Positions 25,202 through 35,111 are shown, counted from the stretch's first letter. The stretch is DNA of 64,000 nucleotides from Erythrobacter sp. WG (GCF_026586795.1 NZ_JAPFGY010000009.1:39270-103269); one strand, 5' to 3'. The notes: generated by a model from the letters alone, not told the origin. A program made the numbers and translations.

Positions 25202-25909
25202 ATGGCCCATACGCACGAACTCGACACCACCCGCATGGCCGAAGATCCGCTGATCCTCACCATCCCCGGTCTCAACAACTCCAACCCGCAGCACTGGCAA
25301 TCGCGCTGGGAGGCGACCATCCCCGATTGCGAGCGGGTGGAGCTGGGGATGTGGGACGATCCGCATCGCAACACCTGGGTGAACAAGATCAACCTCGCGG
25401 TGCACCGGGCGCGGCGGCCGGTGATCCTCGTCGCGCATTCGCTGGGCTGCCATGCGGTCGCGTGGTGGGCGGAATACGAGCAGCCCGCCCACGGCAACCC
25501 CGTGGTGGGCGCGCTGCTGGTTGCTCCGCCGGACGTGGAGCGCGATGGCGTGGACGAGCGGCTCGCCCGCTTCGCCCCGCTGCCGCGCCGGCCGCTGCCG
25601 TTCCCCGCCTTCCTCGCCGCGAGCGAGAACGATCACTACTGCTCGCTGCGCACAGCGCGCGGGCTGGCCACGGACTGGGAGGCGACCTTCGCCTATGCCG
25701 GCTCGGTCGGGCACATCAACGCCGACAGCGGGATCGAGGACTGGGCGTTCGGCCAGCTGCTGCTCGCCCAACTGCTGCGCGAGCATCGCAACCGGCAAGG
25801 CATCGGCCGCGAGGACGAGACCGCCACCCGCCGCCGGGCCGCGGCGCGCTACACCCGGCTGCCGTGGATCCACAGCGCCGCGCGGCAGGATCACGCGGCC
25901 GAAGTCTGA
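25202..25909 (+). CDS. RBBP9/YdeN-family alpha/beta hydrolase
   Basis: Serine hydrolase of 235 residues. The oxyanion-side motif is LTIPGLNNSNPQHWQSRWE, the nucleophile elbow is VAHSLGCHAV, and the catalytic His is in SVGHINADSGIEDW, all typical of the family. The C-terminal 40 residues are basic and unusual (REDETATRRRAAARYTR). ATG 25202 is used because AAGGAG lies 8 bases upstream; an in-frame ATG at 25166 has no site. The physiological substrate is unknown. It converges on a DUF4136 gene across a strong terminator. Confidence 0.88.
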   Translation: MAHTHELDTTRMAEDPLILTIPGLNNSNPQHWQSRWEATIPDCERVELGMWDDPHRNTWVNKINLAVHRARRPVILVAHSLGCHAVAWWAEYEQPAHGNPVVGALLVAPPDVERDGVDERLARFAPLPRRPLPFPAFLAASENDHYCSLRTARGLATDWEATFAYAGSVGHINADSGIEDWAFGQLLLAQLLREHRNRQGIGREDETATRRRAAARYTRLPWIHSAARQDHAAEV

Positions 25910-25932
25910 TCCGCGCCGAGCGGGCAACAAAA

Positions 25933-25960
25933 AAGGCGGCGCGATCCCCTGCGCCGCCTT
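25933..25960 (-). terminator. Intrinsic terminator between convergent genes
   Basis: 10-base stem AAGGCGGCGC / GCGCCGCCTT with an 8-base loop. The minus-strand transcript ends in a run of six T, so it serves the DUF4136 gene best; on the plus strand it is followed by CTTGTTC and may also stop the hydrolase transcript. Confidence 0.88.
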
Positions 25961-26002
25961 CTTGTTCCCGTCCAAGGGTCTCTTGAATCGTTTGTTACAC
26001 CA

Positions 26003-26689
26003 TCAGTCGACGGGACGCACGGTCTTTTCGTCGTCGCGGATGGTGATCCGCACCGTCTCGCCCGAATTCCCGGGGAAGTCGGTGAACAGCGCGTCCACCA
26101 AGTTCGGCACGAGACGTGGCAGGCGGTTCGATCGCGACACGGCTTCCGCCTTGCCCTCGAAAAGGCGCACGCCATCGACCCGGCGATCGATCTTCACATC
26201 GACGCCGCTCGTATAGATCGTGTAGCTGCGCACGTCCGGACCGCCGAAGAACGGATCGTTGAAGCCGAAGCCCCAACCGCCGCCCCAGCCGCCCCAACCA
26301 CCCCACGGGCCCCACGGACCCCAAGGACCGAAGCCTCCGAATCCGCCCACCCCCGGACTGGTCCGCACCCGCTCGCGCCCGCCATCGACGCGATAGTCGA
26401 GGCGCACCAGCATGTCGGCGCTCTCGGGCGAAGCGGCGCGGGTGTAGCCGAGTTTCTGCAGCTCTTCGGCCACCTCGTTGGCGTAGGTTCCGAACTCAAG
26501 TCCGCCAGCGAGGCGCGGGTTCTCGGCGACCACCGCGAAAGTCTGGCCGGCGGGTGCGGGCAGCGGCACGGCGAAGCGCGACACGTCGGCCTTGAAGGGT
26601 GCCGGTGCGCAGGCGGAAAGCCCGAGTGCGATGGCCGCAGGAAGGGCGATACGGGTCAGGGTTTTGATCGGCAACATGTGGCAGAACAT
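26003..26689 (-). CDS. DUF4136-type lipoprotein
   Basis: A 228-residue outer- or inner-membrane lipoprotein. The signal peptide ends at the lipobox LSAC. The mature part has a DUF4136 pattern: TFAVVAENPRL near the start, then ANEVAEELQKLGYTRAASPESADMLV and the C-terminal DALFTDFPGNSGETVRITI. A Gly/Trp-rich insert (FGPWGPWGPWGGWGGWGG) interrupts the middle and is low-complexity. ATG 26689 has GAGG 7 bases upstream; ATG 26677 is an alternative that would shorten the signal. The function of the family is unknown. Confidence 0.86.
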   Translation of the reverse strand: MFCHMLPIKTLTRIALPAAIALGLSACAPAPFKADVSRFAVPLPAPAGQTFAVVAENPRLAGGLEFGTYANEVAEELQKLGYTRAASPESADMLVRLDYRVDGGRERVRTSPGVGGFGGFGPWGPWGPWGGWGGWGGGWGFGFNDPFFGGPDVRSYTIYTSGVDVKIDRRVDGVRLFEGKAEAVSRSNRLPRLVPNLVDALFTDFPGNSGETVRITIRDDEKTVRPVD

Positions 26690-26831
26690 GACACAACCTC
26701 AAAGTGGGAGCCATTGCAATTGCAGCAATGGCGTTTGACCGCGATATCCTATTACATGCCCCTGAACGCTATTTGAATATTGTCCACGCTGAGCAACGGC
26801 TCGTCGCGGGTTCGCCCTCGGGCGGTGCCGG

Positions 26832-27851
26832 TCAGTGGCGGACAAGCCCCAGCGCCCGGTAGGCAGCGGCCAGCGTCGGCGCGCCGCGTTCGCGCGCTTT
26901 CGCCGCCCCGCGGGCGAGGATCGCGTCCAGCGCCTCGTGATCGCCCTTCAGGGCCACGAAGCGGTCGCGGATCGGCGTGAGCTTCGCGACTAGCAGCTCG
27001 GCTAGCGCGGGCTTGAAGGCGCCGAAGCCCTGCCCGCCATGTTGCGCGAGCACCTCTTCCACCGACTGGCCGGCAAGCGCCGCGTAGATGCCGACCAGAT
27101 TGCGCGCCTCTGGCCGATCCGCCAGTCCGGCTTCCTCGGACGGCAGCGGCTCGGGATCGGTCTTCGCCTTCTTCACCTTCTGCGCCATGGTGTCCGCATC
27201 GTCGGAGAGGTTGATCCGGCTCATGTCGGACGGGTCCGACTTCGACATCTTGGCGGCGCCATCGCGCAGGGACATGATCCGTGCGGCTTCCGCCGGGATG
27301 ATCGGCTCGGGCAGAGTGAAGACCGGCGCGTCTTCCGAGGCAAAATCGTTGTTGAACTTCTGTGCGATGTCGCGGGCGAGCTCGAGGTGCTGCTTCTGGT
27401 CCTCGCCCACCGGCACGTGGGTCGCCTGGTAGAGCAGCACATCAGCGGCCTGCAGTACCGGGTAGGTGAAGAGCGCGACTGACTGGCCCTCGCGGTTCTT
27501 GCCGGCCTTGTCCTTCCACTGGGTCATGCGGTTCAGCCAGCCCATGCGGGCCGTGCCGTTGAGGAGCCATTGCAGTTCCGGGTGCTGCGGCACCTGCGCC
27601 TGGTTGAACAGGATCGCCTTGTCGGGATCGAGGCCGCAGGCGACCAGCGTCGCCACCAGTTCGAGGGTGGAGGCGCGCAGCTCCGCCGGATCGTGCGGCA
27701 TCGAGATCGCGTGCAGGTCGGCGATGAAGATCAGGCACTCCCCGCCCGCGGCATGAGCATCGTCCTGCAGCTTCACGTAATTGCGGATCGCGCCCAGGTA
27801 ATTGCCGAGGTGCGGCTTGCCGGTCGGCTGGATGCCGGAAACCACGCGCAT
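26832..27851 (-). CDS. trpS: Tryptophanyl-tRNA synthetase
   Basis: Class I aminoacyl-tRNA synthetase of 339 residues charging tRNA-Trp. The HIGH-like motif is [14 protein letters not shown], the KMSKS motif is [11 protein letters not shown], and [15 protein letters not shown] is present. ATG 27851 is preferred, with GGAGG about 10 bases upstream; the GTG 6 bases earlier overlaps the murJ stop (GTGA) and sits too close to that site. It is the second gene of a murJ-trpS pair. Confidence 0.96.
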   Translation of the reverse strand: MRVVSGIQPTGKPHLGNYLGAIRNYVKLQDDAHAAGGECLIFIADLHAISMPHDPAELRASTLELVATLVACGLDPDKAILFNQAQVPQHPELQWLLNGTARMGWLNRMTQWKDKAGKNREGQSVALFTYPVLQAADVLLYQATHVPVGEDQKQHLELARDIAQKFNNDFASEDAPVFTLPEPIIPAEAARIMSLRDGAAKMSKSDPSDMSRINLSDDADTMAQKVKKAKTDPEPLPSEEAGLADRPEARNLVGIYAALAGQSVEEVLAQHGGQGFGAFKPALAELLVAKLTPIRDRFVALKGDHEALDAILARGAAKARERGAPTLAAAYRALGLVRH

Positions 27852-27853
27852 TG

Positions 27854-29476
27854 TCACTCAACCTCCAGAATGTCGTCGTCGGCCTTGGTGCGGGCCGGTC
27901 TGCGCCGCCGCAGTAGCTGGCCGATGATGGCCTTGTCGAGCGCGCCGAGCGCGAAGGCGGCGGCGAAGAAGGTGGCGCCTCCGGCGGCGACCAGCAGGCC
28001 AAGCGACCAGATGCGCCCATACCACGGCCCGCCGTAGTGATCGGCCATCAGCGGCATCAGGACCCACAGCACCCCCGTCATCGCCGCCGTGGCGAGCAGC
28101 TGGCGCGCGACCTTTCCGAACAGCGGCGCGGTGAAGTGGAACCAGCCGCGGCGGTGGAGGATCGCGTAGAGCAGCAGGCAGTTGAGGCTCGCCGAGGCGG
28201 CGGTGGCGCCGGCAAGCCCGACGATGCCGAAGCGCTCGACCACGTAGAGGTTCACCGCGATGTTGAAGATGAGGGATGCGAGCGCGGTCCACACCGGCGT
28301 CCTTGTGTCCTCGCGCGCGAAGAAGCCGGGGTTCAGCACCTTGACGATCACGTAGGCGGGAAGGCCGGCGACCAAGGCAACGACGATGTTCGCCATGATC
28401 GCGCCGTCCGCGGGGGTGAACTTGCCGCCCACGAAGAAGGCCGTGCAGAACGCGGGCGCGCACACCGCCAGTGCGGCGGCGGCGGGGAAGGTGAGGAGCG
28501 TCGCGATCTCGAAGGCATTGGCCTGCAAACGCTGCGCCTCGGCATTGTCGCCGGTGTGGATGTGGCGGCTCAGCATCGGCAGGATCGCCGTGCCCAGCGC
28601 GATCCCGACGATCCCGAGCGGCATCTGGTTCAGCCGGTCGGCGAGCTTCAGCAGCGTCAGCGAGCCCTGCGGCAGCGATGTCGCGAAGAAGGTGTCGACC
28701 AGCTGACTGATCTGGTAGATCCCCGCCCCGAAGGTCGCCGGCAGGATCAGCGCGCCGAGCCGCCGCACCTCGGGCGTCAGGCGCGGCCATGTGACCTTGA
28801 GCCTGACCCCGGCGCGCCGCGTCTCCCACGCCAGGTAGGCAAGCTGCGCAACACCCGAAAGCGACACGGCGCCCGCGAGGGCATAGACGACCAGCACGTC
28901 GTTGCCGGTCCCGCCCCGCAGCCGGTCGCCGATGATAATCGCCGATATCAGGCAGATGTTGAGCAGGATCGGCGCCGCCGCCCCAGGCCCGAAGCGCGAC
29001 CGGGCATTGAGCAGCCCCGAGAGCATCGCCACCAGGCTGATGAGGCCCAGGTAGGGGAAGGTCACGCGGCTGAGGAACACCGAGAGCTCGAACTTGCCCG
29101 GCACCTCCGCATATTCGCGGGCGAGCAGCCACACGATCCCCGGCATCGCGACCATGCACAGCGCCGAGAAGCCGAGCAGGACCCACAGGAACACCGAGAG
29201 CACGTCGTTCGCGAAGCGGTTGGCGGCCTCCTCGCTTCCCGGCTGGCCGTCATTCCCGTGCAGCGCGCGGCTGTAGAGCGGCACGAAGGCGACGCTGAAG
29301 GCTCCTTCCGCGAAGAGGCGGCGGAAGGTATTGGGCAGGGTGAAGGCGAGCTGGAAGGCGTCCGCCGCCAGCCCCGCACCCAGGGCGCGGGCGAGCAGGA
29401 TGTCGCGGGCAAAGCCGAACACCCGGCTCACCGCGGTCAGCCCGCCGATCGTGCCGACGTTCCTTAAAAGCCCCAT
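27854..29476 (-). CDS. murJ: Lipid II flippase MurJ
   Basis: Polytopic MVF-family protein of 540 residues with about 14 transmembrane helices, which flips the peptidoglycan precursor lipid II. The conserved N-terminus is [25 protein letters not shown], then [22 protein letters not shown] central conserved segment contains [23 protein letters not shown]. It is followed directly by trpS (overlap) and preceded by secB 28 bases upstream on the same strand. Confidence 0.95.
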   Translation of the reverse strand: MGLLRNVGTIGGLTAVSRVFGFARDILLARALGAGLAADAFQLAFTLPNTFRRLFAEGAFSVAFVPLYSRALHGNDGQPGSEEAANRFANDVLSVFLWVLLGFSALCMVAMPGIVWLLAREYAEVPGKFELSVFLSRVTFPYLGLISLVAMLSGLLNARSRFGPGAAAPILLNICLISAIIIGDRLRGGTGNDVLVVYALAGAVSLSGVAQLAYLAWETRRAGVRLKVTWPRLTPEVRRLGALILPATFGAGIYQISQLVDTFFATSLPQGSLTLLKLADRLNQMPLGIVGIALGTAILPMLSRHIHTGDNAEAQRLQANAFEIATLLTFPAAAALAVCAPAFCTAFFVGGKFTPADGAIMANIVVALVAGLPAYVIVKVLNPGFFAREDTRTPVWTALASLIFNIAVNLYVVERFGIVGLAGATAASASLNCLLLYAILHRRGWFHFTAPLFGKVARQLLATAAMTGVLWVLMPLMADHYGGPWYGRIWSLGLLVAAGGATFFAAAFALGALDKAIIGQLLRRRRPARTKADDDILEVE

Positions 29477-29504
29477 CGCCTGCCCCGCCCCCGGGCGCCC
29501 GGTA

Positions 29505-30050
29505 TCAGGCGTTGCCCGTCACCGGCTTGATCGGCTCGCCCCCGGAAGCCTCCTCGGCGCGGCGCGCGGCGAGCTGCTGGGCGTAGATGCCGTTGAAATC
29601 GACCGGGTCCACCATCAGCGGCGGGAAGCCCGCATCGCGCACGGCATCGGCAACGACGCGGCGGGCGAAGGGGAACAGGAGGCGCGGCGCTTCGGCATAG
29701 AGGAAGGCGTGGGCATGGTCCTCGGGCACGTTGCGCATACCGACAAGCCCGCAGAAGGCGAGATCGACCATGTACATCGTGCCGCGCTGCGAGGTCGCGG
29801 TGAGCGTCAGCTTGAGCGTCACCTCGTGCACGCCCTCTTCGATCGGCTCGGCGGCGATGTTGAACTGGACGTCGATCTGCGGCGGTTCGGGCCACTGGTA
29901 GACGTCGGGCGCGCTGGGGTTCTCGACCGACAGGTCCTTGACGTACTGGGTGATGATCCCCGCCGTCGGCAGGGTGTCGGCGCCGTTCGGCTTCGGCCCC
30001 TCGCCGGTTCCCGTGTCGAGGTTGGTGAGGACGCCTTCTTCTTCGGCCAT
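29505..30050 (-). CDS. secB: Protein-export chaperone SecB
   Basis: Tetrameric cytosolic chaperone of 181 residues that delivers unfolded precursors to SecA. It has IITQYVKDLSVENPSAP, VQFNIAAEPIEEGVHEVTL, LAFCGLVGMRNVPED and the C-terminal LLFPFARRVVADAVRDAGFPP with PVDFNGIYAQQLA. ATG 30050 gives an N-terminal polar extension of about 25 residues before the conserved part. It is divergent from the Tim44-domain gene, the common alphaproteobacterial arrangement. Confidence 0.95.
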   Translation of the reverse strand: MAEEEGVLTNLDTGTGEGPKPNGADTLPTAGIITQYVKDLSVENPSAPDVYQWPEPPQIDVQFNIAAEPIEEGVHEVTLKLTLTATSQRGTMYMVDLAFCGLVGMRNVPEDHAHAFLYAEAPRLLFPFARRVVADAVRDAGFPPLMVDPVDFNGIYAQQLAARRAEEASGGEPIKPVTGNA

Positions 30051-30306
30051 GATCGCTGTGGTCTTTCGCTTGCAATGGATTGGGGGCACCGGCCGCACGC
30101 GTGATGAACGGGCCCTGCGCGCGGCGCGTAGCAGGCGCGCAGGGACGCCGCAACCGCGCCGGCGTGCGGCCCGGCGGATTCAACCCGCGCGTCAACCTAA
30201 CGGACGTTGGCGAATTGTAATGAAGCCCTATTTAAGGCACTGTCGTATTTCCTGCGGCGGCCGGGGCGTTTCTCCGTGCGCCGTTATCGATGATCGGATT
30301 GCTACA

Positions 30307-30957
30307 GTGCTCGAAATCGTACTTCTCGCCATGGTCGCCGCGTTTCTCGGCCTGCGCCTCTACTCGGTGCTCGGACGCCGCGCCGAGCACGAGGAGGAGC
30401 CGGCCGTCCAGCGCTTCGAATCGGAGGAGAAGCCGGCGGTTCGCCCTGCCGCCATCCCCGCTCAGCCCGTGGCCGCGCGTCCGGCCGAGCTGGACGGTGT
30501 CATGCCTGCGGTCGAGCGCGCGCTGCGCGACATTGCGGCGGCCGATCCGATGTTCAATCTCGCCCAGTTCCTCGATGGTGCCAAGGGCGCCTACCGGATG
30601 ATCCTCGAAGCCTTCTGGAAGGGCGACCGTGAGACCCTGCGCGAACTGTGCGACGACGATGTCTATGCCGGATTCGTCGGCGCCATCGACGCGCGCGAGG
30701 CGGCAGGCGAGACCCTCGACAACACGTTGATCCGCATCGAGGAGGTGCGCATCCACTCGGCTGTGCTTGATGGCCGCATGGCGCGCATCGCGCTGCTGTT
30801 TGTCGCCGACATCGCCGCCGTCACCCGCGACCGCGAGGGCACGGTGATCGCCGGCTCGCTCGACGATGCGATCGAGAGCCGCGACGTGTGGACCTTCTCG
30901 CGCAATGTCGGCGCGCGCGATCCCAACTGGCTGCTCGACGAGACCGACGAGGGCTGA
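30307..30957 (+). CDS. Tim44-domain inner-membrane protein (TimA-like)
   Basis: A 216-residue protein: one N-terminal transmembrane helix (EIVLLAMVAAFLGLRLY), a charged linker, and a C-terminal Tim44-like domain (ADPMFNLAQFLDGAKGAYRM, LRELCDDDVYAGF, DVWTFSRNVGARDPNWLL). Bacterial Tim44 homologues sit at the inner membrane; their exact role is unclear. The start is taken as GTG 30307 because it leads straight into the helix, but there is no good ribosome site and the frame stays open upstream. It lies opposite secB and before mltA. Confidence 0.88.
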   Translation: MLEIVLLAMVAAFLGLRLYSVLGRRAEHEEEPAVQRFESEEKPAVRPAAIPAQPVAARPAELDGVMPAVERALRDIAAADPMFNLAQFLDGAKGAYRMILEAFWKGDRETLRELCDDDVYAGFVGAIDAREAAGETLDNTLIRIEEVRIHSAVLDGRMARIALLFVADIAAVTRDREGTVIAGSLDDAIESRDVWTFSRNVGARDPNWLLDETDEG

Positions 30958-31018
30958 ACCGGGTTCGGGGTTTGGATCGACGGCCGGCCTTCGGCTCCGG
31001 CCTCCGGAGGATCGCTTG

Positions 31019-32215
31019 ATGCGCGCGGCTCTTGCCCTCGCCCTGCTTCTGGCCCTGACGGCCTGCGGACGCAGCGCTCCGCAGCGCGCGCTGCCGCCGC
31101 CGGCGGTGACCGCACCGGCTGGCGTCGTCGCCGCCAATGCCGTGCTCGCCGGGGTGGCGCTCGGGCCGACGCTCGCCGCGCTCCGCCTTGGCGATGGTGA
31201 CGCGCGCGGGGCGCTCGCCAGCTTCGTCGAATCCTGCCCGCGTCTGCTCGCCCGCGACGACGTGAGCGGCCTCACCCGCCGCGAGGACTGGCGGCCGGTG
31301 TGCGATGCCGCCCGCAGCGCCGATCCGGGCCGCGCGCGGGCGTTCTTCGCCGAGCAGTTCACGCCGGTGCGGATCGGCGATGGCAAGGCCTTCGCCACCG
31401 GCTATTTCGAGCCGGAGATCGCCGGCAGCCGCACCCGGCGCGCAGGGTTCGAGGTGCCGGTCTATGCCATGCCGACCGACCTCGTGCGCGGCTGGCCGGA
31501 CGATGTGAAGCCCTCCGAGCGCACCGGCCGCCCGCCGCTCGGCCGCTATGACGAACGGGGCCGCTTCGTGCTTTACCACGACCGCGCGGCGATCGAGGAC
31601 GGGGCGCTTGCCGGCAAGGCGCAGGTGATCGCCTGGGCCGCCGATCCGGTCGAGTTCTTCTTTCTCCAGATTCAGGGCTCGGGCCGGCTGCGCACGCCCG
31701 AGGGCGAAGTGATCCGGATCGGCTATGCCGGGCAGAACGGGCGCGAATATGTCGGGATCGGCGGCGTGATGCGCGACCGCGGGCTGCTCGGCAGCGGGCC
31801 GGGGAAATACTCCGGGTCGATGCAGGGGATCATGGCCTATATCCGCGACAATCCGCGCGAGGGGCGCGAGCTGATGCGATTGAACAAGAGCTGGATCTTC
31901 TTCACCGAGCTGAAAGGCGACGGGCCCCTCGGCGCATTGGGTGTGCCGGTGCGGCGCGAAAGCTCGGTGGCGGCGGACCCCGCCTATGTGCCTCTCGGCG
32001 CGCCGGTGTGGCTCGACCTCGACCGCCCAGAGGCTAATGGTCTGTGGATCGCGCAGGACACCGGCGGCGCGATCAAGGGCGCGAACCGCTTCGACACTTT
32101 CTGGGGCGCGGGCGAGGATGCGCGCCGCATCGCCGGCGGCATGAGCGGGCGGGGCCAGGCCTATGTGCTCTTGCCCAGAGACGCAGCCGCGCGGCTGGTC
32201 GCCAGCCGGCGATGA
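31019..32215 (+). CDS. mltA: Membrane-bound lytic murein transglycosylase A
   Basis: Lipoprotein of 398 residues that cleaves peptidoglycan glycan strands. The signal peptide ends at LTAC. MltA blocks are FATGYFEPEIAGSRTR, FFLQIQGSGRL and the 3D-domain signature IAQDTGGAIKGANRFDTFWG, which carries the catalytic Asp residues. GGAGG lies 8 bases before ATG 31019. Its stop overlaps the start of the Smr gene (ATGA). Confidence 0.95.
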   Translation: MRAALALALLLALTACGRSAPQRALPPPAVTAPAGVVAANAVLAGVALGPTLAALRLGDGDARGALASFVESCPRLLARDDVSGLTRREDWRPVCDAARSADPGRARAFFAEQFTPVRIGDGKAFATGYFEPEIAGSRTRRAGFEVPVYAMPTDLVRGWPDDVKPSERTGRPPLGRYDERGRFVLYHDRAAIEDGALAGKAQVIAWAADPVEFFFLQIQGSGRLRTPEGEVIRIGYAGQNGREYVGIGGVMRDRGLLGSGPGKYSGSMQGIMAYIRDNPREGRELMRLNKSWIFFTELKGDGPLGALGVPVRRESSVAADPAYVPLGAPVWLDLDRPEANGLWIAQDTGGAIKGANRFDTFWGAGEDARRIAGGMSGRGQAYVLLPRDAAARLVASRR

Positions 32216-32817
32216 GGCCGCCGCGGGGGCTGACGGCGGGCGAGCAGGCCGCCTGGGCGCACCTCGCCGCCAGCGTGAAACCGCTGCCCGGAAAGACGCG
32301 GCCCATTCCTCCCCTTCAGGGGAGGGGGACCAGCGAAGGTGTTGGAGGGGCTCGCGCCGCTGCTGCAAAGGCCCCGCCCAAATTCGTGAAGCCCGCTAAG
32401 CCAGCCTCCGGAGCCTCTCGCCTGCCCCTCAACCAGTCTGCGGCTGGTACCCCTCCCCGTCCCGGGGAGGACAAGGGTCTCGACTCGCACTGGGACCGCC
32501 GGGTCAAGTCCGGGCGGCTCGAGCCGGACCTGACGCTCGACCTGCATGGCCACACGCTCGACGGCGCCTATGAGCGGATCATGACCGCGCTCGATCAGGC
32601 GCGGGCGATGGGCGCGCGGGTTGTGCTCGTCGTCGCGGGGCGCGAGCGCCCTGTCGATCCCGCCGACCGCATGACGCGTCGCGGGGCGATCCGCGCCAAG
32701 CTGCTCGACTGGCTCGCCGCCAGCCGCCACGCCGGGGCGATCGGCGCGATCCGCCGCGCCCATATCCGCCACGGCGGCGAGGGCGCGCTCTACCTGATCC
32801 TCAAGCGCCAAGGCTGA
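32212..32817 (+). CDS. Smr-domain protein with a repeat-derived linker
   Basis: A 201-residue protein. The C-terminal Smr domain (about 105-200) has TLDLHGHTLDGAYERIM and IRRAHIRHGGEGALYLILKR; such domains nick or bind branched DNA or RNA. The N-terminal 30 residues (GLTAGEQAAWAHLAASVKPL) are the conserved lead-in. Between them about 54 residues are encoded by an inverted-repeat element, giving an artificial-looking Pro/Gly linker (PPLQGRGTSEGVGGAR and AAGTPPRPGEDKG). The frame is kept. It is translationally coupled to mltA. Confidence 0.9.
   Translation: MRPPRGLTAGEQAAWAHLAASVKPLPGKTRPIPPLQGRGTSEGVGGARAAAAKAPPKFVKPAKPASGASRLPLNQSAAGTPPRPGEDKGLDSHWDRRVKSGRLEPDLTLDLHGHTLDGAYERIMTALDQARAMGARVVLVVAGRERPVDPADRMTRRGAIRAKLLDWLAASRHAGAIGAIRRAHIRHGGEGALYLILKRQG
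32308..32470. repeat. Inverted-repeat element inside the Smr gene
   Basis: The left arm from 32308 contains CTCCCCTTCAGGGGAGGGG and GACCAGCGAAGG. The right arm (about 32424-32470) contains GGCTGGTACCCCTCCCC and CCCGGGGAGG, roughly the reverse complement of the left. Each arm also holds its own small hairpin. The element is about 54 codons long and preserves the frame. Confidence 0.7.
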
Positions 32818-32826
32818 ACGCGCGGC

Positions 32827-34155
32827 ATGGCCGCCAGCGGCGAAAGCGGCTTGTCGGGTAGAGGGGGCTCTGGCATCAGCGCCCCTGCAGCGGCAGGTAC
32901 GGCAACGGGGATCTTCAGTGTGAACGTCCGTCTGCATCATCCGGAGGCCGGGACTTCTGCCACCGTTCGGGTCCTGCACGTGTCGGCGGACTTTCCCGAT
33001 CCAATCGCCCCCGACAAGACCCGCGTGATCCAGAACCTGCTCGCCCTGACGCAGGATCGCTTCGTGCACCGCGTGATCTCGCTCAACCGGAAGAGCCCCG
33101 ATCTCGCGGCGCTGTTGAGAGGGCCCGCGGCCGCTGTGCCGCCTGCCGCCGTGCCGTTCGACTGGGGGGAGGCCCTCACCTATGAAGCGCCGGGTCGTGG
33201 GCTGTTCCACCGCAGCTATCTGCTCCGGACTGCCGATGCCATCGCCGAGCGGATCGAGGGGCAGCTGCGGCCTGACCTCATCGTCGGGCACAAGCTCACG
33301 GTCGAGGGGATCGTTGTCCAGCGCCTCTCCGCCATCACCGGCGTGCCCTTCGCGATCACGATCCAGGGCAACACGGACGGCAAGATCCTCGCCGCGCGGC
33401 CCGATCTTGCGCCCGTGTTCCGGAGCATCTTCCGCCAGGCCGCGAGCGTGACGGCCTTCGCGCCATGGGCGCTTGCGCAAGTGGCGGCGCGGCTGGGCGA
33501 GCGGACGGGCCCCACCGCGATCGTTCCCTGCCCGACCGAACTCGACACGCCCATGCCCCCGCGTCCTGGCGGCCAAGGCCTTCTCAGCCTGTTCCACCTG
33601 CGAGGCCATGCGAACAAGAACCTCAAGGGCATGGCCGATGCCTTGCGCCTCCTCGATGCGCGCGGAACGCCGCAGACGCTTGCGATCTGCGGCGGCGGAA
33701 GCGCGCAGGACGCCGCGGCAGCCCGCCATAGCGCAGCAGCCGCGCCGGGACTTTCCTTCGAAGGCGCGCTCTCTCGCGACGCGGTGCCGGCACGCATGAA
33801 TGCGGCCAGCGCCTTCGTCCTGCCATCCTTTCGGGAAAGCTTCGGCCTCGTGTTCATCGAAGCGTTGTTTGCCGGACTGCCGATCATCTATCCGCAGGAC
33901 CGGGCAGTGTCCGGCTGGTTCGACGATTGCCCCTTCGCGATTCCCGTGCCGCCGCGCGACACGCGAGCGATTGCTGATGCGATGGCACGAGCGGTGCGCG
34001 AGGAGCGGGCGCTCAAGGAGGCGCTCGCCGCGTGGCAGGTCTCGAGCGATGCGCAGCGCTTCGGCCGGACCGCAATCGCGCGCGCCTATGCCGAGGCGCT
34101 GGAGGCGGCGCTGCCGTGCGCTGCGGATTCCGAACGGAGCGAGAGGCAGTCGTGA
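32827..34155 (+). CDS. Glycosyltransferase, GT4-like
   Basis: GT-B-fold glycosyltransferase of up to 442 residues. The N-terminal half has VLHVSADFPDPIAPDKTRVIQ and LIVGHKLTVEG. The C-terminal nucleotide-sugar domain has LSLFHLRGHANKNLKGMADAL and the E-x7-E region LPSFRESFGLVFIEALFAGLP. The sugar and acceptor are unknown. The first 30 residues are low-complexity; GTG 32920, with GGGGA upstream, may be the true start. It overlaps the following GT2 gene, so the two probably act on one surface polysaccharide. Confidence 0.86.
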   Translation: MAASGESGLSGRGGSGISAPAAAGTATGIFSVNVRLHHPEAGTSATVRVLHVSADFPDPIAPDKTRVIQNLLALTQDRFVHRVISLNRKSPDLAALLRGPAAAVPPAAVPFDWGEALTYEAPGRGLFHRSYLLRTADAIAERIEGQLRPDLIVGHKLTVEGIVVQRLSAITGVPFAITIQGNTDGKILAARPDLAPVFRSIFRQAASVTAFAPWALAQVAARLGERTGPTAIVPCPTELDTPMPPRPGGQGLLSLFHLRGHANKNLKGMADALRLLDARGTPQTLAICGGGSAQDAAAARHSAAAAPGLSFEGALSRDAVPARMNAASAFVLPSFRESFGLVFIEALFAGLPIIYPQDRAVSGWFDDCPFAIPVPPRDTRAIADAMARAVREERALKEALAAWQVSSDAQRFGRTAIARAYAEALEAALPCAADSERSERQS

Positions 34156-34157
34156 CC

Positions 34158-35111
34158 ATGCCCGCCGCACCCCGCGAGGCGGACATCGCACCCGATGTCA
34201 GCATCCTCATCGTCGCCTACAACTCGCGGGATTTCATCGGCAAATGCATCGAGACCGTGATCGCGCACACGCGTGAGGTGCGCTACGAAATCCTGCTGGT
34301 GGACAACGGCACGGACGGGACGGCGGACTTGGTGGCGCAGCGATTTGCGGAGGTGCGGATCGTTCCCGGAATGGGGAACATCGGCTTCGGACGCGGCAAC
34401 AACCTGCTCGCCGATTATGCCCGCGGACAATACCTGCTGCTGCTCAATCCCGATACCTGGCTGGTCGATCCCGCGATCGACCGATTGCTCGCCTTTGCCC
34501 GTTCGCACCCCGGTGCAGCCTGGGGCGGCATCGCCACGACGCCCGACGGCGCCCTTCAGCCGGGCAGTTTCCAGTCGCTTCCCACCGTGTGGAGCGCCTT
34601 CTGGGAAGCAGCAGGACGCTCGGCGCCGGCCGAGAACCTGGCGCGGTTCCGCAAGGACCCCGTGGCCCGCCGCGTCGAGGTGCTGAGCGGCGGGTTCATG
34701 CTGATCACCCGCGCGGCCTGGGAAAAGGTTGGGGGGTTCGATCCCTCGTTCCTGCTCTATGCCGAAGAGGTCGATCTCTTCGCCCGGTTGAAGGGGGTTG
34801 GAGGGGAGGTGTGGCTGGTTCCCGACAGCCGCATCATCCACGATGTCGGCAGCGGCAGCTTCTATTCGCCCGTGCGCATGAACCTCGCCCAGACCGGGCG
34901 GATGCACTATGCCCGTCGCCATTGGCGCGCGCCTGCGGCACAGATCGCCGGGTTCGCCTATTGGCTCGTCGCGCTGCGCCGCTGGCTGGTGAGCGCCCTC
35001 ATGAGCCCGGTCTCGGCAACCCACCGCGCGCGTCGCCGCGCGTTCGCTCCGCTTGTCCTGCGCCCCGGCGGCTGGTGGAACGGTTACGCAGGACGCAATT
35101 CGCTCGATTGA
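34158..35111 (+). CDS. Glycosyltransferase family 2, rhamnosyltransferase-like
   Basis: GT-A-fold transferase of 317 residues. It has SILIVAYNSRDFIGKCIETV, the nucleotide-binding EILLVDNGTDGTADLV, a DxD-like LLLLNPDTWLV, and the acceptor-side SGGFMLITRAAWEKVGGFD followed by LYAEEVDLFARL, as in WbbL-type enzymes. The C-terminus is basic with an amphipathic helix. ATG 34158 is used; GTG 34152 overlaps the GT4 stop (GTGA) and is nearly as good. Confidence 0.88.
   Translation: MPAAPREADIAPDVSILIVAYNSRDFIGKCIETVIAHTREVRYEILLVDNGTDGTADLVAQRFAEVRIVPGMGNIGFGRGNNLLADYARGQYLLLLNPDTWLVDPAIDRLLAFARSHPGAAWGGIATTPDGALQPGSFQSLPTVWSAFWEAAGRSAPAENLARFRKDPVARRVEVLSGGFMLITRAAWEKVGGFDPSFLLYAEEVDLFARLKGVGGEVWLVPDSRIIHDVGSGSFYSPVRMNLAQTGRMHYARRHWRAPAAQIAGFAYWLVALRRWLVSALMSPVSATHRARRRAFAPLVLRPGGWWNGYAGRNSLD

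Noticed and set aside
28037..29467. Long plus-strand frame opposite murJ
   Set aside because: The product is charged and featureless, while murJ on the other strand has full family motifs.
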